DNA from: Paracoccus sp. SCSIO 75233
Lineage (GTDB): Bacteria; Pseudomonadota; Alphaproteobacteria; Rhodobacterales; Rhodobacteraceae
Assembly: GCF_027912675.1 (NCBI RefSeq)
Contig: NZ_CP115757.1
Location: forward strand, 1,426,001 to 1,490,000
Length of the DNA stretch: 64,000 bases
Direction of reading: 5' to 3'
In this document: in pieces, positions 1 to 7,552 of the stretch
How positions within the stretch are numbered: position 1 is the stretch's first letter
How the letters are laid out: each line of letters opens with the position of its first letter
The notes under the pieces: generated by a model
Databases searched by the model: none
Told to the model about the DNA's origin: nothing
Seen by the model: only the letters and a program-made list of their open reading frames with translations
Program-made: the position numbers and the translations under genes

Positions 1-1
1 G

Positions 2-169
2 GTTCTGGTCGGCAACCCGCCGGCGGCGGAGGAAGCCACGCTGCCGCTGGCCGCAAACCCGCAGGTGGATATTCTGAACATCGCCCTGCCGGTTTCGACC
101 ATCGAGCTGTCGCGGATCCGCGAAATCCAGATCCGCTCCGCGCGCGGCGTGACGACATTGCGCCCCTAA
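2..169 (+). CDS. C-terminal end of an unidentified protein (partial)
   Basis: The window opens inside an open frame whose last 55 codons are visible and which ends at a TAA (167-169). The visible part reads as an alternating polar/hydrophobic segment ending in SARGVTTLRP, and I do not recognise a family. Third-position GC is high, as in neighbouring genes, which supports it being coding. Its stop codon overlaps by two bases the stop codon of the convergent acetyltransferase gene (TAG on the minus strand, 166-168), so the two genes end in each other. The start lies outside the window. Confidence 0.6.
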   Translation, partial: VLVGNPPAAEEATLPLAANPQVDILNIALPVSTIELSRIREIQIRSARGVTTLRP

Positions 170-609
170 AGCGGCTTCTTGAACCCGATATGGCTGGGTT
201 CATAGCCCAGCCTTTCATAGAACCGATGCGCATCGGCGCGGGCTGCGTTGCTGGTCAACTGCATCAGCCGCGCCCCGCCTGCGCGCGCCCGGGCCTCCGC
301 ATCGGCCATCAGCGCCGCACCGGCACCCTGCCCCCGCAAAGCCGCGTCGACACGCACCGCCTCGATCTGCGCCCGCCGGGCGGCGGTCAGCGACAGGCCG
401 GAGATCAGGGTGAGTTGATAGGTGGCGACGATGCGCCCCTCAGCCTCACCGACATAGAGCATATTGCCGCCCTCGGCCTGCATGGCGTCGAAAGCGGCGA
501 GATACGGGGCGGGATCACGGCTCTCGCGCCCCCGTCCCAGCATATCGTCGCTCAGAAGCGCCACGACCGCGGCCACGTCATCGCGCGTCGCTGGCCTGAA
601 ATCTATCAC
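166..609 (-). CDS. GNAT family N-acetyltransferase
   Basis: A 147-residue single-domain GNAT acyltransferase, expected to move an acetyl group from acetyl-CoA to an unknown amine. The N-terminus begins IDFRPATRDD, a usual first strand and helix for this fold. The acetyl-CoA loop is visible as VDAALRGQGAGAAL at about residues 87-100 (RGQGAG matches the R/Q-x-x-G-x-G/A pattern), and the C-terminal part has RFYERLGYEPS, the common last helix and strand. The start is a GTG whose bases overlap the trpF stop codon (GTGA), so translation is probably coupled to trpF and this is the last gene of the rpsA-ihfB-lapA-trpF run. The substrate cannot be told from sequence. Confidence 0.85.
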   Translation of the reverse strand: MIDFRPATRDDVAAVVALLSDDMLGRGRESRDPAPYLAAFDAMQAEGGNMLYVGEAEGRIVATYQLTLISGLSLTAARRAQIEAVRVDAALRGQGAGAALMADAEARARAGGARLMQLTSNAARADAHRFYERLGYEPSHIGFKKPL

Positions 610-1238
610 GCCGACGCGGCGATGAACTGGCGGATCAGGTCGGGGTCTTTCTGCCCCGGCGCGGATTCGACGCCCGAGGACACATCGACAATGCGGGTGC
701 CGGTCAGGCGGATCGCCTCGCCCACATTCTTAGGCGTAAGCCCCCCCGCCAGCATCCACGGTGTCAGCCATTTGCGGCCTACCAGCAAGCGCCAGTCGAA
801 GGGCAACCCGTTGCCGCCCGGCAGAACCGCGTCTTTCGGGGCTTTCGCATCGACCAGCAGCAGATCCGCGACCAGCCCGTAATCCCAAAGCGCATCGAGA
901 TCGTCCGGCCCGGCCACGCCAACCGCCTTCATGACCGGCAGCCCGGTCAGCGCCTTGACCTCCGTCACCCGCTCCGGCGTCTCCGCCCCGTGAAGCTGCA
1001 CGATGTCGAGGGGGACCACGTCCAGAACCGACCGCAGCAGATCATCATCGGGGTTCACAAACAGCCCGACACGCGCGACACCGGTCGGCACGTCGACAGC
1101 CAAGGCGGCAGCATCCTCCGGGCTGACATAGCGCGGCGATTTCGGAAAGAAGTTGAAGCCGAGATAAGCCGCCCCGGCCCCGACCGCCGCCGCGATATGG
1201 TCAGGCCGCGTCAGCCCGCAGATCTTGACCTGCGCCAA
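606..1238 (-). CDS. trpF: Phosphoribosylanthranilate isomerase TrpF
   Basis: A 210-residue (beta/alpha)8 enzyme that converts N-(5-phosphoribosyl)anthranilate to the carboxyphenylamino-deoxyribulose phosphate in tryptophan synthesis. The N-terminal VKICGLTRP (residues 4-12) carries the catalytic Cys. The catalytic Asp falls within LLLVDAKAP. The phosphate-binding loops are seen as LAGGLTPKNV and DVSSGVES near the C-terminus. The length is normal. The best start is a TTG three bases after the lapA stop, because no in-frame ATG or GTG precedes the conserved KICGL. It lies in a tight run with lapA upstream and a GNAT gene overlapping downstream; trpB and trpA are not adjacent in the visible sequence. 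Confidence 0.95.
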   Translation of the reverse strand: MAQVKICGLTRPDHIAAAVGAGAAYLGFNFFPKSPRYVSPEDAAALAVDVPTGVARVGLFVNPDDDLLRSVLDVVPLDIVQLHGAETPERVTEVKALTGLPVMKAVGVAGPDDLDALWDYGLVADLLLVDAKAPKDAVLPGGNGLPFDWRLLVGRKWLTPWMLAGGLTPKNVGEAIRLTGTRIVDVSSGVESAPGQKDPDLIRQFIAASA

Positions 1239-1241
1239 GGC

Positions 1242-1643
1242 TCAGCGGGTCGCAGGCAGGGTGCTGCCCGGTGCCGGCTCGGCAGAGGGGACGGGCTTGG
1301 GCTTGTCGAGGATCGCCTTGACCTCGTCACGCGGGGCATTGTGGGTATCGCGGAGCGACCCGACCTCGCGCTGAAGCTGGGCCACCTCTTCCTTGCGGCG
1401 CGCGGCCTCGCTGCGGATATGCGCCTCGCGCAGCCATTCCCAGATCAGGCCGATGACGATCCCGAACAGGATCGCCAGAAAAATGACCAGGAACAATGGG
1501 ATGGTGATCTGCCACCCGCCCCAGAAATACTGCTCCAACCCTTCAGGCACGGCGCGCACCGTAACGGTACCGCGATTGGCCAGTGCAATCCCCACCAGAA
1601 TAATGGCGAGCACGGCGACGAAGAGAAGGCGGATAAAGCGCAT
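1242..1643 (-). CDS. LapA-domain inner-membrane protein
   Basis: A 133-residue protein with two hydrophobic helices (about residues 5-23 and 47-69) separated by a short loop holding GTVTVRAVPEG, followed by a charged helical segment (about 70-100: REAHIRSEAARRKEEVAQL) that probably forms a coiled coil in the cytoplasm. This is the LapA/YciS layout (DUF1049), a family that in enterobacteria helps regulate LPS assembly; in alphaproteobacteria it commonly sits between ihfB and trpF, as here. It starts about 50 bases after the ihfB stop and ends three bases before the trpF start. The last 30 residues are proline/alanine-rich and probably disordered. Confidence 0.8.
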   Translation of the reverse strand: MRFIRLLFVAVLAIILVGIALANRGTVTVRAVPEGLEQYFWGGWQITIPLFLVIFLAILFGIVIGLIWEWLREAHIRSEAARRKEEVAQLQREVGSLRDTHNAPRDEVKAILDKPKPVPSAEPAPGSTLPATR

Positions 1644-1692
1644 GGTATTCCCCGGATCGAATGAAGATCAGCTGGTTACAGCATGTGCCAGA

Positions 1693-1977
1693 TCACGCGT
1701 CGTCATTCAACCTGTCACGCAGCAGCTTGCCGGTCTTGAAGAACGGGACATGCTTTTCCTCGACCGGCACGGATTCGCCCGTGCGGGGGTTTCTGCCAAC
1801 CCGCGCATCGCGCCGCTTGACGGAAAACGCGCCAAAACCGCGCAGCTCCACACGCTCGCCACGCGCCATCGCGTCGATGATTTCGTCAAAAATGGTCGAG
1901 ACAATCCTGTCCACGTCCCGTTGAACGAGATGCGGATTCTCTTCCGCGATTTTCTGAATAAGCTCTGAACGAATCAT
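1693..1977 (-). CDS. ihfB: Integration host factor beta subunit
   Basis: A 94-residue DNA-bending protein that pairs with IhfA to bend DNA at promoters and recombination sites. It starts [12 protein letters not shown]; an upstream in-frame codon eight residues earlier is less likely because the family starts at this Met. The beta-arm tip carries RNPRTGE with the intercalating proline (about residues 63-69), and the C-terminus has [14 protein letters not shown], both diagnostic for the HU/IHF fold; the acidic [17 protein letters not shown] region is usual for IhfB. It follows rpsA on the same strand, a common alphaproteobacterial order, but a terminator and a separate promoter lie between them. 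Confidence 0.96.
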   Translation of the reverse strand: MIRSELIQKIAEENPHLVQRDVDRIVSTIFDEIIDAMARGERVELRGFGAFSVKRRDARVGRNPRTGESVPVEEKHVPFFKTGKLLRDRLNDDA

Positions 1978-2067
1978 TCTTCCCCCGTACATTAACCGCA
2001 AGCGAGCCCATTACAAACTCGCAACACTTGTAAGTCAGAAACGCGAAAGTATTCATTTGGTTGCAGA

Positions 2068-2097
2068 AAAATAGCCATAATTTGCCCCATATGTCAA
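2068..2097 (-). promoter_or_regulatory. Predicted sigma-70 type promoter for ihfB
   Basis: Reading the minus strand, TTGACA (2097-2092) is followed after 18 bases by TATTTT (2073-2068), about 90 bases upstream of the ihfB start. The -35 hexamer is perfect and overlaps the end of the T-tract of the rpsA terminator, so ihfB-lapA-trpF can be transcribed on their own. This is a pattern match by eye only. Confidence 0.55.
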
Positions 2098-2126
2098 AAA
2101 AAGAAGCCCCCGCCAATCTGCGGGGA
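2096..2126 (-). terminator. Rho-independent terminator after rpsA
   Basis: On the minus strand a stem CCCCGC / GCGGGG with loop AGATTG is followed by GGCTTCTTTTTTT, ending about 75 bases after the rpsA stop. The stem and the run of Ts together are a textbook intrinsic terminator. Confidence 0.85.
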
Positions 2127-2170
2127 CCTCTTTCAGTGTGTAAAGCGGCGGAAAATACCGCCTGTCGGCC

Positions 2171-3850
2171 TTATTCGCGGCTCTTGAGCGCGGCGCCCAG
2201 AATATCGCCGAGCGAGGCACCGGAATCGGAGCTGCCATATTGTTCGACGGCTTCTTTCTCTTCCGCGATCTCGCGGGCCTTGATCGACAGGCCCAGACGG
2301 CGCGACTTGGCGTCGACATTGGTGACGCGCACGTCGACCTTGTCGCCCACGCCGAAGCGCTCCGGACGCTGGTCCTGACGGTCGCGGGCCAGATCGGACC
2401 GGCGGATGAAGGATTTCGCGCCGTTATATTCGACCTCGATCCCGCCATCTTCGATCGCGGTCACTTCGACGGTGATGACGTCGCCACGCTTCACGCCTTC
2501 TACGGCTTCGGCCATGGCTTCGTTTTCAAGCGCCTTGATCGACAGCGAGATACGCTCTTTCTCGATATCGACTTCCTGAACGACAGCTTTCACGACATCG
2601 CCCTTGCGGAAGTCCTGAATGGCGTCCTCGCCACGGGCATCCCAGGAAATGTCGGACAGGTGAACCATGCCGTCGATTTCGCCGTCGAGACCGACGAACA
2701 GACCGAATTCGGTGATGTTCTTGACCTCGCCCTCGATCTGGGTGCCGGCCGGGTGGGTTTCGGCGAAGACTTCCCACGGGTTGCGCATGGTCTGCTTGAG
2801 ACCAAGGCTGACGCGGCGCTTGGCTTCGTCGATTTCCAGCACCATGACGTCGACTTCCTGAGAGGTCGAGACGATCTTGCCGGGATGGACGTTCTTCTTG
2901 GTCCAGCTCATTTCGGAGACGTGGACCAGACCTTCGATGCCCGCTTCCAGTTCGACGAACGCACCGTAATCGGTGATGTTGGTCACGCGGCCCTGATGGA
3001 CGGAGCCGATCGGGAATTTCTCGCCGACCGAATCCCACGGATCGGCCTGAAGCTGCTTCATGCCAAGGCTGATGCGGTGGCTGTCGCGGTTGATCTTGAT
3101 GACCTGAACCTTGACGGTTTCACCAATCGACAGGATTTCCGACGGGTGGTTGACCCGGCGCCAGGCCATGTCGGTGACATGCAGCAGGCCGTCAACGCCG
3201 CCGAGATCGACGAAGGCACCGTATTCGGTGATGTTCTTGACCACGCCGTCAACCGTCTGGCCTTCGGTGAGGTTGGAGATGACTTCCGCACGCTGTTCGG
3301 CACGGCTTTCTTCCAGAATGGCGCGGCGCGAGACGACGATATTGCCACGGCGGCGGTCCATTTTCAGGATCTGGAAGGGCTGTTTCAGACCCATCAGCGG
3401 GCCAGCGTCGCGCACCGGGCGGACATCGACCTGAGAGCCGGGCAGGAAGGCCACGGCACCGCCCAGATCGACGGTGAAGCCGCCCTTGACGCGACCGAAG
3501 ATGGCGCCATCGACGCGCTCTTCCGCAGCATAGGCTTTTTCGAGACGGTCCCACGCCTCTTCACGGCGGGCTTTCTCGCGGCTGATCGAGGCTTCGCCGC
3601 GGGCGTTCTCGACGCGGTCCAGATAAACTTCGACCTCGTCGCCGACGCTCAGATTGGCGTCCTCGCCGGGATTGGAGAATTCTTTCAGCTCGACGCGGCC
3701 TTCCATTTTGTAGCCAACGTCGATGATGGCCTGTCCGGCCTCAATGGCAATAACCTTGCCTTTAACGACAGACCCCTCGTTCGGGGTGTCGATGTCGAGG
3801 CTCTCATTGAGCATCGCCTCGAAGTCTTCCATGCTTGCGCGTTCAGCCAT
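2171..3850 (-). CDS. rpsA: 30S ribosomal protein S1
   Basis: A 559-residue ribosomal protein that binds mRNA leaders and delivers them to the 30S subunit. Six S1-type OB-fold repeats can be read. They begin near residues 25 (GSVVKGKVIAIE), 113 (DGAIFGRVKGGFTV), 197 (GQTVDGVVKNITEYGAFVDL), 283 (GSVHQGRVTNITDYGAFVEL), 370 (GTQIEGEVKNITEFGLFVGL) and 457 (GDVITVEVTAIEDGGIEV). Repeats 3-5 keep the GAFV-type core and the HVSEMSW-like strand. The length is normal for alphaproteobacteria. It is preceded by cmk on the same strand, as in most proteobacteria, and followed by a strong terminator. Confidence 0.98.
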   Translation of the reverse strand: MAERASMEDFEAMLNESLDIDTPNEGSVVKGKVIAIEAGQAIIDVGYKMEGRVELKEFSNPGEDANLSVGDEVEVYLDRVENARGEASISREKARREEAWDRLEKAYAAEERVDGAIFGRVKGGFTVDLGGAVAFLPGSQVDVRPVRDAGPLMGLKQPFQILKMDRRRGNIVVSRRAILEESRAEQRAEVISNLTEGQTVDGVVKNITEYGAFVDLGGVDGLLHVTDMAWRRVNHPSEILSIGETVKVQVIKINRDSHRISLGMKQLQADPWDSVGEKFPIGSVHQGRVTNITDYGAFVELEAGIEGLVHVSEMSWTKKNVHPGKIVSTSQEVDVMVLEIDEAKRRVSLGLKQTMRNPWEVFAETHPAGTQIEGEVKNITEFGLFVGLDGEIDGMVHLSDISWDARGEDAIQDFRKGDVVKAVVQEVDIEKERISLSIKALENEAMAEAVEGVKRGDVITVEVTAIEDGGIEVEYNGAKSFIRRSDLARDRQDQRPERFGVGDKVDVRVTNVDAKSRRLGLSIKAREIAEEKEAVEQYGSSDSGASLGDILGAALKSRE

Positions 3851-3929
3851 AAGCTTTCGTTTTCCTTTACATTGATTAACTGGCCTGACGGTTGGCTCCG
3901 CCGGTCTTTATGAGGCCTTTCGGAACGAC

Positions 3930-3955
3930 AAAGGGTCGAGGCAATGGCCCGACCC
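3930..3955 (-). terminator. Probable terminator after cmk
   Basis: On the minus strand GGGTCG and CGACCC pair across a 10-12 base loop and are followed by TTTGT. It lies about 160 bases after the cmk stop and 80 bases before the rpsA start, so it could attenuate read-through from cmk into rpsA. The T-tract is short. Confidence 0.45.
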
Positions 3956-4065
3956 GGTCAAAATCGGCCTGTTCTGGCCATGTCATCCGAACGACTTGGC
4001 CGCGCATATACGCACAGATCGCGGCAATCACAACCCCGTAACCTGCGTTTCAGGCAGGAAAACAC

Positions 4066-4109
4066 GGGTTTCGGCAGGGTTTCGCCGGGGTTTGGCCGGG
4101 GTTTCGCCG
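4066..4109. repeat. Four tandem 11-bp units in the cmk 3' region
   Basis: Four head-to-tail 11-bp units (consensus GGGTTTCGCCG on the plus strand) run from 4066 to 4109, differing by one or two bases, and end two bases before the cmk stop codon. The unit is not a multiple of three and lies outside the cmk reading frame, so it is a non-coding tandem repeat in the cmk 3' untranslated region. No palindrome is formed within a single unit. Confidence 0.85.
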
Positions 4110-4111
4110 GA

Positions 4112-4696
4112 TCAGCCGCGCCGCGCCTCGACCTCGGCCACGGCAATCGCCACGGCCTCGTCAATCGTCATGTCGGTGGTGTCGAGCGTGATCGCATCCT
4201 CCGCCGCCAGCAAAGGGGCGGTCTGGCGCGATGAATCGCGGGCGTCGCGTTCGCGCAATGCGGCCAGCGTCTCCGCCGGGTCGGCCCCGATTTCCGCCGC
4301 ACGCCGCCGCGCCCGGACCGCATCAGAGGCGATGACATAAAGCTTGAGCCGGGCATCGGGGCAGATCACCGTGCCGATGTCGCGCCCGTCCAGCACCGCG
4401 CCCGGCTCCTGCACGGCGAAGCGGCGCTGAAACTCCACCAGAGCCTGCCGGACCTCGGGGATCGCTGCCACCCGGCTGGCCGCCTGCCCGGCCTCGTTGC
4501 TGCGCAGATCGGGGCGCTCCAGATCCGCCGGCACAAGCGAGCGGGCCACAGCAACCGCATCGCCACCTTTTGCCCCGACCGCCCGATACAGAAGCCCCGT
4601 GTCGAGGTGATGAAAGCCGTAGCGCCGCGCCAATGCGCGGGCGATGGTGCCCTTGCCGGACGCTGCGGGCCCGTCGATGGCAATCGTGAACGGCAT
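4112..4696 (-). CDS. cmk: Cytidylate kinase
   Basis: A 194-residue nucleoside monophosphate kinase that phosphorylates CMP and dCMP with ATP. The P-loop is at residues 6-16 ([10 protein letters not shown]), the CMP-binding part includes [11 protein letters not shown], and the lid region is [15 protein letters not shown] with the usual arginines. The chosen ATG (4696) has GAGGT six bases upstream and gives the canonical [10 protein letters not shown] start; an in-frame extension of 18 residues upstream has no support. The length is slightly shorter than the usual 205-225 residues because the lid-proximal region is compact. It lies between tsf and rpsA; aroA, the common upstream neighbour, is absent. 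Confidence 0.96.
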   Translation of the reverse strand: MPFTIAIDGPAASGKGTIARALARRYGFHHLDTGLLYRAVGAKGGDAVAVARSLVPADLERPDLRSNEAGQAASRVAAIPEVRQALVEFQRRFAVQEPGAVLDGRDIGTVICPDARLKLYVIASDAVRARRRAAEIGADPAETLAALRERDARDSSRQTAPLLAAEDAITLDTTDMTIDEAVAIAVAEVEARRG

Positions 4697-4753
4697 ATCG
4701 ACCTCATGTGGCTTTCGGCGGGTCTGCCACGGGAAAGGCATGATGCGCAACGC

Positions 4754-4783
4754 AAAACGCCGGCCCCGTCATGGGACCGGCGT
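4754..4783 (-). terminator. Rho-independent terminator after tsf
   Basis: On the minus strand an 11-bp stem (ACGCCGGTCCC pairing with GGGGCCGGCGT, one G-U pair) with a 5-base loop is followed by TTTTGCG. It starts about 20 bases after the tsf stop and should end the rpsB-tsf transcript ahead of cmk. Confidence 0.85.
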
Positions 4784-4803
4784 TCTGAAGCTATGAAACG
4801 GGA

Positions 4804-5682
4804 TCAGTTTCCGCCGAGGGTCTTGGCGACCTCTGCCGCGAAATCTTCCTCTTTCTTCTCGATGCCTTCACCGACGCCCATGCGCACGAAGGAGAGGACT
4901 TCGACGCCGCCATCCTTCGCAGCCTGCGCCACGGTCACATCGGGGTTCACGACGAATTTCTGGCCCAGCAGGGTCACTTCCTCGAAGAACTTGGCCATGC
5001 GGCCCTTGATCATGTTCTCGATGATGTTTTCCGGCTTGCCGGATTCGCGCGCCTGCTCGGTCAGGACCGATTTCTCACGCTCAACCAGCGCCGGGTCGAG
5101 ATCGGCTTCCGACAGCGAGGCCGGGTTGGTCGCGGCGATATGCATCGCGATCTGCTTGCCGATTTCGGGGTTGTTGCCCTTCAGCGCAACCAGAACGCCG
5201 ATCTTGCCCATGTCCGGCGCGGCGGCGTTGTGGACATAGGAAACCACGCTTTCGCCCTCGACCGCAGCCATACGGCGCAGATCCATCTTCTCGCCGATCT
5301 TGGCGACGGCATCGGTCACGACTTCGCTGACCGGCTTGCCGTTCAGCTGCGCGTCACGCAGCGCCTCGGTCGAATCGACGCCCAGAGCGGTCTGCGCGAT
5401 ACCGGCGACCATCTTCTGGAATTCTTCGTTTTTCGCCACGAAGTCGGTTTCCGAGTTCACCTCGACCGCGACGCCCTTGCCACCCTCGACAGCAACCGCG
5501 ACCAGACCTTCCGCGGCGATGCGGTCGGCTTTCTTGGCGGCTTTCGCCAGACCTTTGGTGCGCAGCCAGTCAACGGCGGCTTCCATGTCGCCGTCATTTT
5601 CGGTCAGCGCCTTCTTGGCGTCCATCATGCCTGCGCCGGTGGTTTCGCGCAGCTCTTTCACCATCTGAGCGGTAATCGCCAT
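4804..5682 (-). CDS. tsf: Translation elongation factor Ts
   Basis: A 292-residue guanine nucleotide exchange factor for EF-Tu. The N-terminal UBA-like module (residues 1-52) reads [19 protein letters not shown] followed by [10 protein letters not shown]. The [10 protein letters not shown] motif that contacts EF-Tu is at about 80-89. The core subdomains contain [11 protein letters not shown] and a C-terminal [14 protein letters not shown] segment. GGAGAAG sits seven bases before the ATG. It lies 71 bases after rpsB on the same strand and is followed by a strong terminator; pyrH and frr, which usually follow tsf, are not here. Confidence 0.98.
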   Translation of the reverse strand: MAITAQMVKELRETTGAGMMDAKKALTENDGDMEAAVDWLRTKGLAKAAKKADRIAAEGLVAVAVEGGKGVAVEVNSETDFVAKNEEFQKMVAGIAQTALGVDSTEALRDAQLNGKPVSEVVTDAVAKIGEKMDLRRMAAVEGESVVSYVHNAAAPDMGKIGVLVALKGNNPEIGKQIAMHIAATNPASLSEADLDPALVEREKSVLTEQARESGKPENIIENMIKGRMAKFFEEVTLLGQKFVVNPDVTVAQAAKDGGVEVLSFVRMGVGEGIEKKEEDFAAEVAKTLGGN

Positions 5683-5753
5683 GTGGCTTCTCCTTCTATG
5701 AAGATCGGACGGGACATAGCCCCGCCCGGTAACAGTTCCGTAACGCGTAGGCG

Positions 5754-6551
5754 TCAGGCGTCCGATTCAGCGGCAACAGTTTCAGCCGCTGCGGTTTCTT
5801 CGGTTTCCAGCTCTTCTTCCGGGGCTTCGGCCAATGCGCCGATATCGACGCCAGCCGCGCCCATCTGAGCCGACATGCCGTCAAGTGCCGCGCGGCTTGC
5901 CAGATCGCAGTAAAGCGCGATGGCACGGGCTGCGTCGTCATTGCCCGGGATGACGTAATCCACACCCTCGGGCGAGCAGTTGGTGTCGACCACGGCCACG
6001 ACCGGGATGCCGAGTTTCCTGGCTTCCGCGATGGCGAGGTCTTCCTTGTTCACGTCAACGATGAACAGCAGATCCGGCAGGCCGCCCATTTCGCGGATCC
6101 CGCCCAGCGAGGCCTGAAGCTTGGCCTGTTCACGCTCAAGCTGGAGACGCTCTTTCTTGGTCAGGCCTTCGGCGCCCTGCTCCATCGTCTCATCGATGGT
6201 TTTCAGGCGGCTGATCGACTGCGAAACGGTTTTCCAGTTGGTCAGCGTACCGCCGAGCCAGCGGTGATTCATGTAGAACTGCGCCGAGCGTTCCGCCGCA
6301 TCCGCGATCGGCTTCTGCGCCTGACGCTTGGTGCCGACGAACAGAACCCGGCCGCCCTTGGCGACGGTGTCGCGGACGACTTGCAGCGCCTGATCCAGCA
6401 TCGGAACGGTCTGCGTCAGGTCGAGAATGTGAATGCCGTTGCGGTCGCCATAGATGTATTGCGACATCCGCGGGTTCCAGCGTTGCGTCTGGTGACCGTA
6501 GTGAACGCCAGCTTCAAGCAGCTGACGCATGGAGAAATCGGGAAGCGCCAT
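5754..6551 (-). CDS. rpsB: 30S ribosomal protein S2
   Basis: A 265-residue small-subunit protein needed to load S1 onto the ribosome. The start [19 protein letters not shown] is canonical, and the family signatures [18 protein letters not shown] (about 23-40) and [14 protein letters not shown] (about 95-108) are intact, as is [21 protein letters not shown]. An ATG two codons earlier (6557) sits too close to GGAAAGG, so the ATG at 6551 is preferred. The C-terminal 30 residues are an acidic Glu/Ala tail common in alphaproteobacteria. It is the first gene of the rpsB-tsf unit. Confidence 0.98.
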   Translation of the reverse strand: MALPDFSMRQLLEAGVHYGHQTQRWNPRMSQYIYGDRNGIHILDLTQTVPMLDQALQVVRDTVAKGGRVLFVGTKRQAQKPIADAAERSAQFYMNHRWLGGTLTNWKTVSQSISRLKTIDETMEQGAEGLTKKERLQLEREQAKLQASLGGIREMGGLPDLLFIVDVNKEDLAIAEARKLGIPVVAVVDTNCSPEGVDYVIPGNDDAARAIALYCDLASRAALDGMSAQMGAAGVDIGALAEAPEEELETEETAAAETVAAESDA

Positions 6552-6618
6552 GTCCATTTCCTTTCCGGTTTGCGCCTTGGCAGAGGATTTCAGGGTCGCC
6601 CCCAACCGGTGGACCAGA

Positions 6619-6635
6619 CCGGGATGTCTCCCCGG
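6619..6635 (-). promoter_or_regulatory. Small hairpin in the rpsB leader
   Basis: CCGGG and CCCGG pair across a 7-base loop in the predicted rpsB leader, about 70 bases before the start codon. Ribosomal S2 leaders are often autoregulated by such structures, but this short stem alone does not identify a known leader RNA. Confidence 0.3.
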
Positions 6636-6667
6636 AAGGCCCGCCTCTGCCTGTGAAGTGGGGTGGC

Positions 6668-6695
6668 ATTTAGGCGATCCCCGGCGGTTTGGCAA
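6668..6695 (-). promoter_or_regulatory. Candidate rpsB promoter
   Basis: On the minus strand TTGCCA (6695-6690), a 16-base spacer and CTAAAT (6673-6668) form an imperfect -35/-10 pair about 115 bases upstream of rpsB. The rest of the 308-base gap between rpsB and the upstream ORF on the other strand (6552-6859) shows an A+T-rich patch around 6736-6755, which may serve the divergent promoter of the chemosensory operon, and nothing else recognisable. Confidence 0.45.
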
Positions 6696-6859
6696 GCCCC
6701 GGTCGCAGCGGGCGGGCCAGAACGCGGCGATCATTCAAATTTTATATAGTTTTCCGCCCCTCAGCGGAAGGCGGGCGGGGGTTTCCGATCCGCGATCAAC
6801 CGAAGCTTAACCCGGCCCGGATAAAACTGCTGAAACAGACCGAGTGGAGGGATTCTCAT

Positions 6860-6907
6860 ATGCGGCATTCTTGCCAGATCAGGCGTCAGGGCGCCGGATT
6901 GCCATGA
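6860..6907 (+). CDS. 15-codon upstream ORF coupled to the STAS gene
   Basis: A short frame (MRHSCQIRRQGAGLP, then TGA) starts at an ATG eight bases after a perfect GGAGGG ribosome-binding site (6846-6851). Its stop codon overlaps the ATG of the STAS gene (ATGA, 6904-6907). The STAS gene has no ribosome-binding site of its own outside this small frame, so the peptide looks like a translational coupler that opens the chemosensory operon. Whether the peptide itself has a job is unknown. A rival reading, a GTG at 6844 in the STAS frame, has no Shine-Dalgarno sequence upstream. Confidence 0.55.
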   Translation: MRHSCQIRRQGAGLP

Positions 6908-7179
6908 CCTGCGTTCTCAAACTGCCCGACCGGCTGGATATTTCCGCCGCAAAACCGCTGTCGCGGGACATCGCCGCCATGACGGGCGATGTGACGCTGG
7001 ATGCCTCCGAAGTGCGTCTGCTGGGCGGGTTATGCCTGCAGGTGCTGCTTGCGGCCCGGCAGAAGGCGCAGTCGACGGGACGACAATTTCGGATCGTGAA
7101 CCCTTCGGAGGATTTCACGGCGGCCCTGACGCAGTTCGGCATCCGCCCCGGCCAGCTGATCGACGGAGAAGACGGATGA
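6904..7179 (+). CDS. STAS-domain protein at the head of a chemosensory operon
   Basis: A 91-residue single STAS domain, related to anti-sigma factor antagonists and to STAS proteins found next to cheA genes. The pattern LPDRLDISAAKPLSRD (residues 6-21), VTLDASEVRLLGG and a final FRIVNPSEDF / ALTQFGI match the fold. The phosphorylatable serine usually found in the D-S-S/T-G-L segment is not present here (LLGGLCLQVL), so it probably acts by binding rather than as a kinase substrate. Start ATG chosen because it overlaps the small upstream frame (ATGA); its own TGA overlaps the cheY start (ATGA). Confidence 0.8.
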   Translation: MTCVLKLPDRLDISAAKPLSRDIAAMTGDVTLDASEVRLLGGLCLQVLLAARQKAQSTGRQFRIVNPSEDFTAALTQFGIRPGQLIDGEDG

Positions 7180-7541
7180 GCCTCAGCGTGCTTGCGGTCG
7201 ATGACAGCCGCACCATGCGCGACATGCTGCGCATATCGCTCGTCAGCGCCGGGATGGAGATCACCACTGCCGAAGACGGGCTGGACGGGTTGGAAACGCT
7301 GGAGACGTTGCAGCCCGATGCGATCATCTCTGATGTGAATATGCCGCGCATGGACGGGTTCGCCTTCATCGAGGCGGTGCGCCGGATCGACCGGCTGCGC
7401 GCGACGCCGATTCTGATGCTGACCACTGAAAGCGCGCCGGAGATGAAGGCGCGGGCGCGCAATGCCGGGGCCACAGGCTGGATCGTGAAACCGTTCGACC
7501 CGCAAAAGCTGGTCGCCGCGCTTCATATGGTGACCGGGTAA
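7176..7541 (+). CDS. CheY-type single-domain response regulator
   Basis: A 121-residue receiver domain with no output domain, expected to accept phosphate from the CheA encoded downstream. The acidic pocket is D9/D10, the phosphoacceptor D53 (DVNMPRMDG), the switch Thr lies in LMLTTES (about 83-84) and the conserved Lys in IVKPFDP (about 105). Translationally coupled to the STAS gene and 11 bases before cheA, so it is the likely direct partner of this kinase. Whether it acts on a flagellar switch or another target cannot be decided; no flagellar genes are in view. Confidence 0.92.
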   Translation: MSLSVLAVDDSRTMRDMLRISLVSAGMEITTAEDGLDGLETLETLQPDAIISDVNMPRMDGFAFIEAVRRIDRLRATPILMLTTESAPEMKARARNAGATGWIVKPFDPQKLVAALHMVTG

Positions 7542-7552
7542 GGGGGTGTCTG

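Noticed and set aside
2240..3913. Open frame of 557 codons antisense to rpsA
   Set aside because: It mirrors the codon structure of rpsA, as expected in GC-rich DNA, and its translation has no recognisable family.
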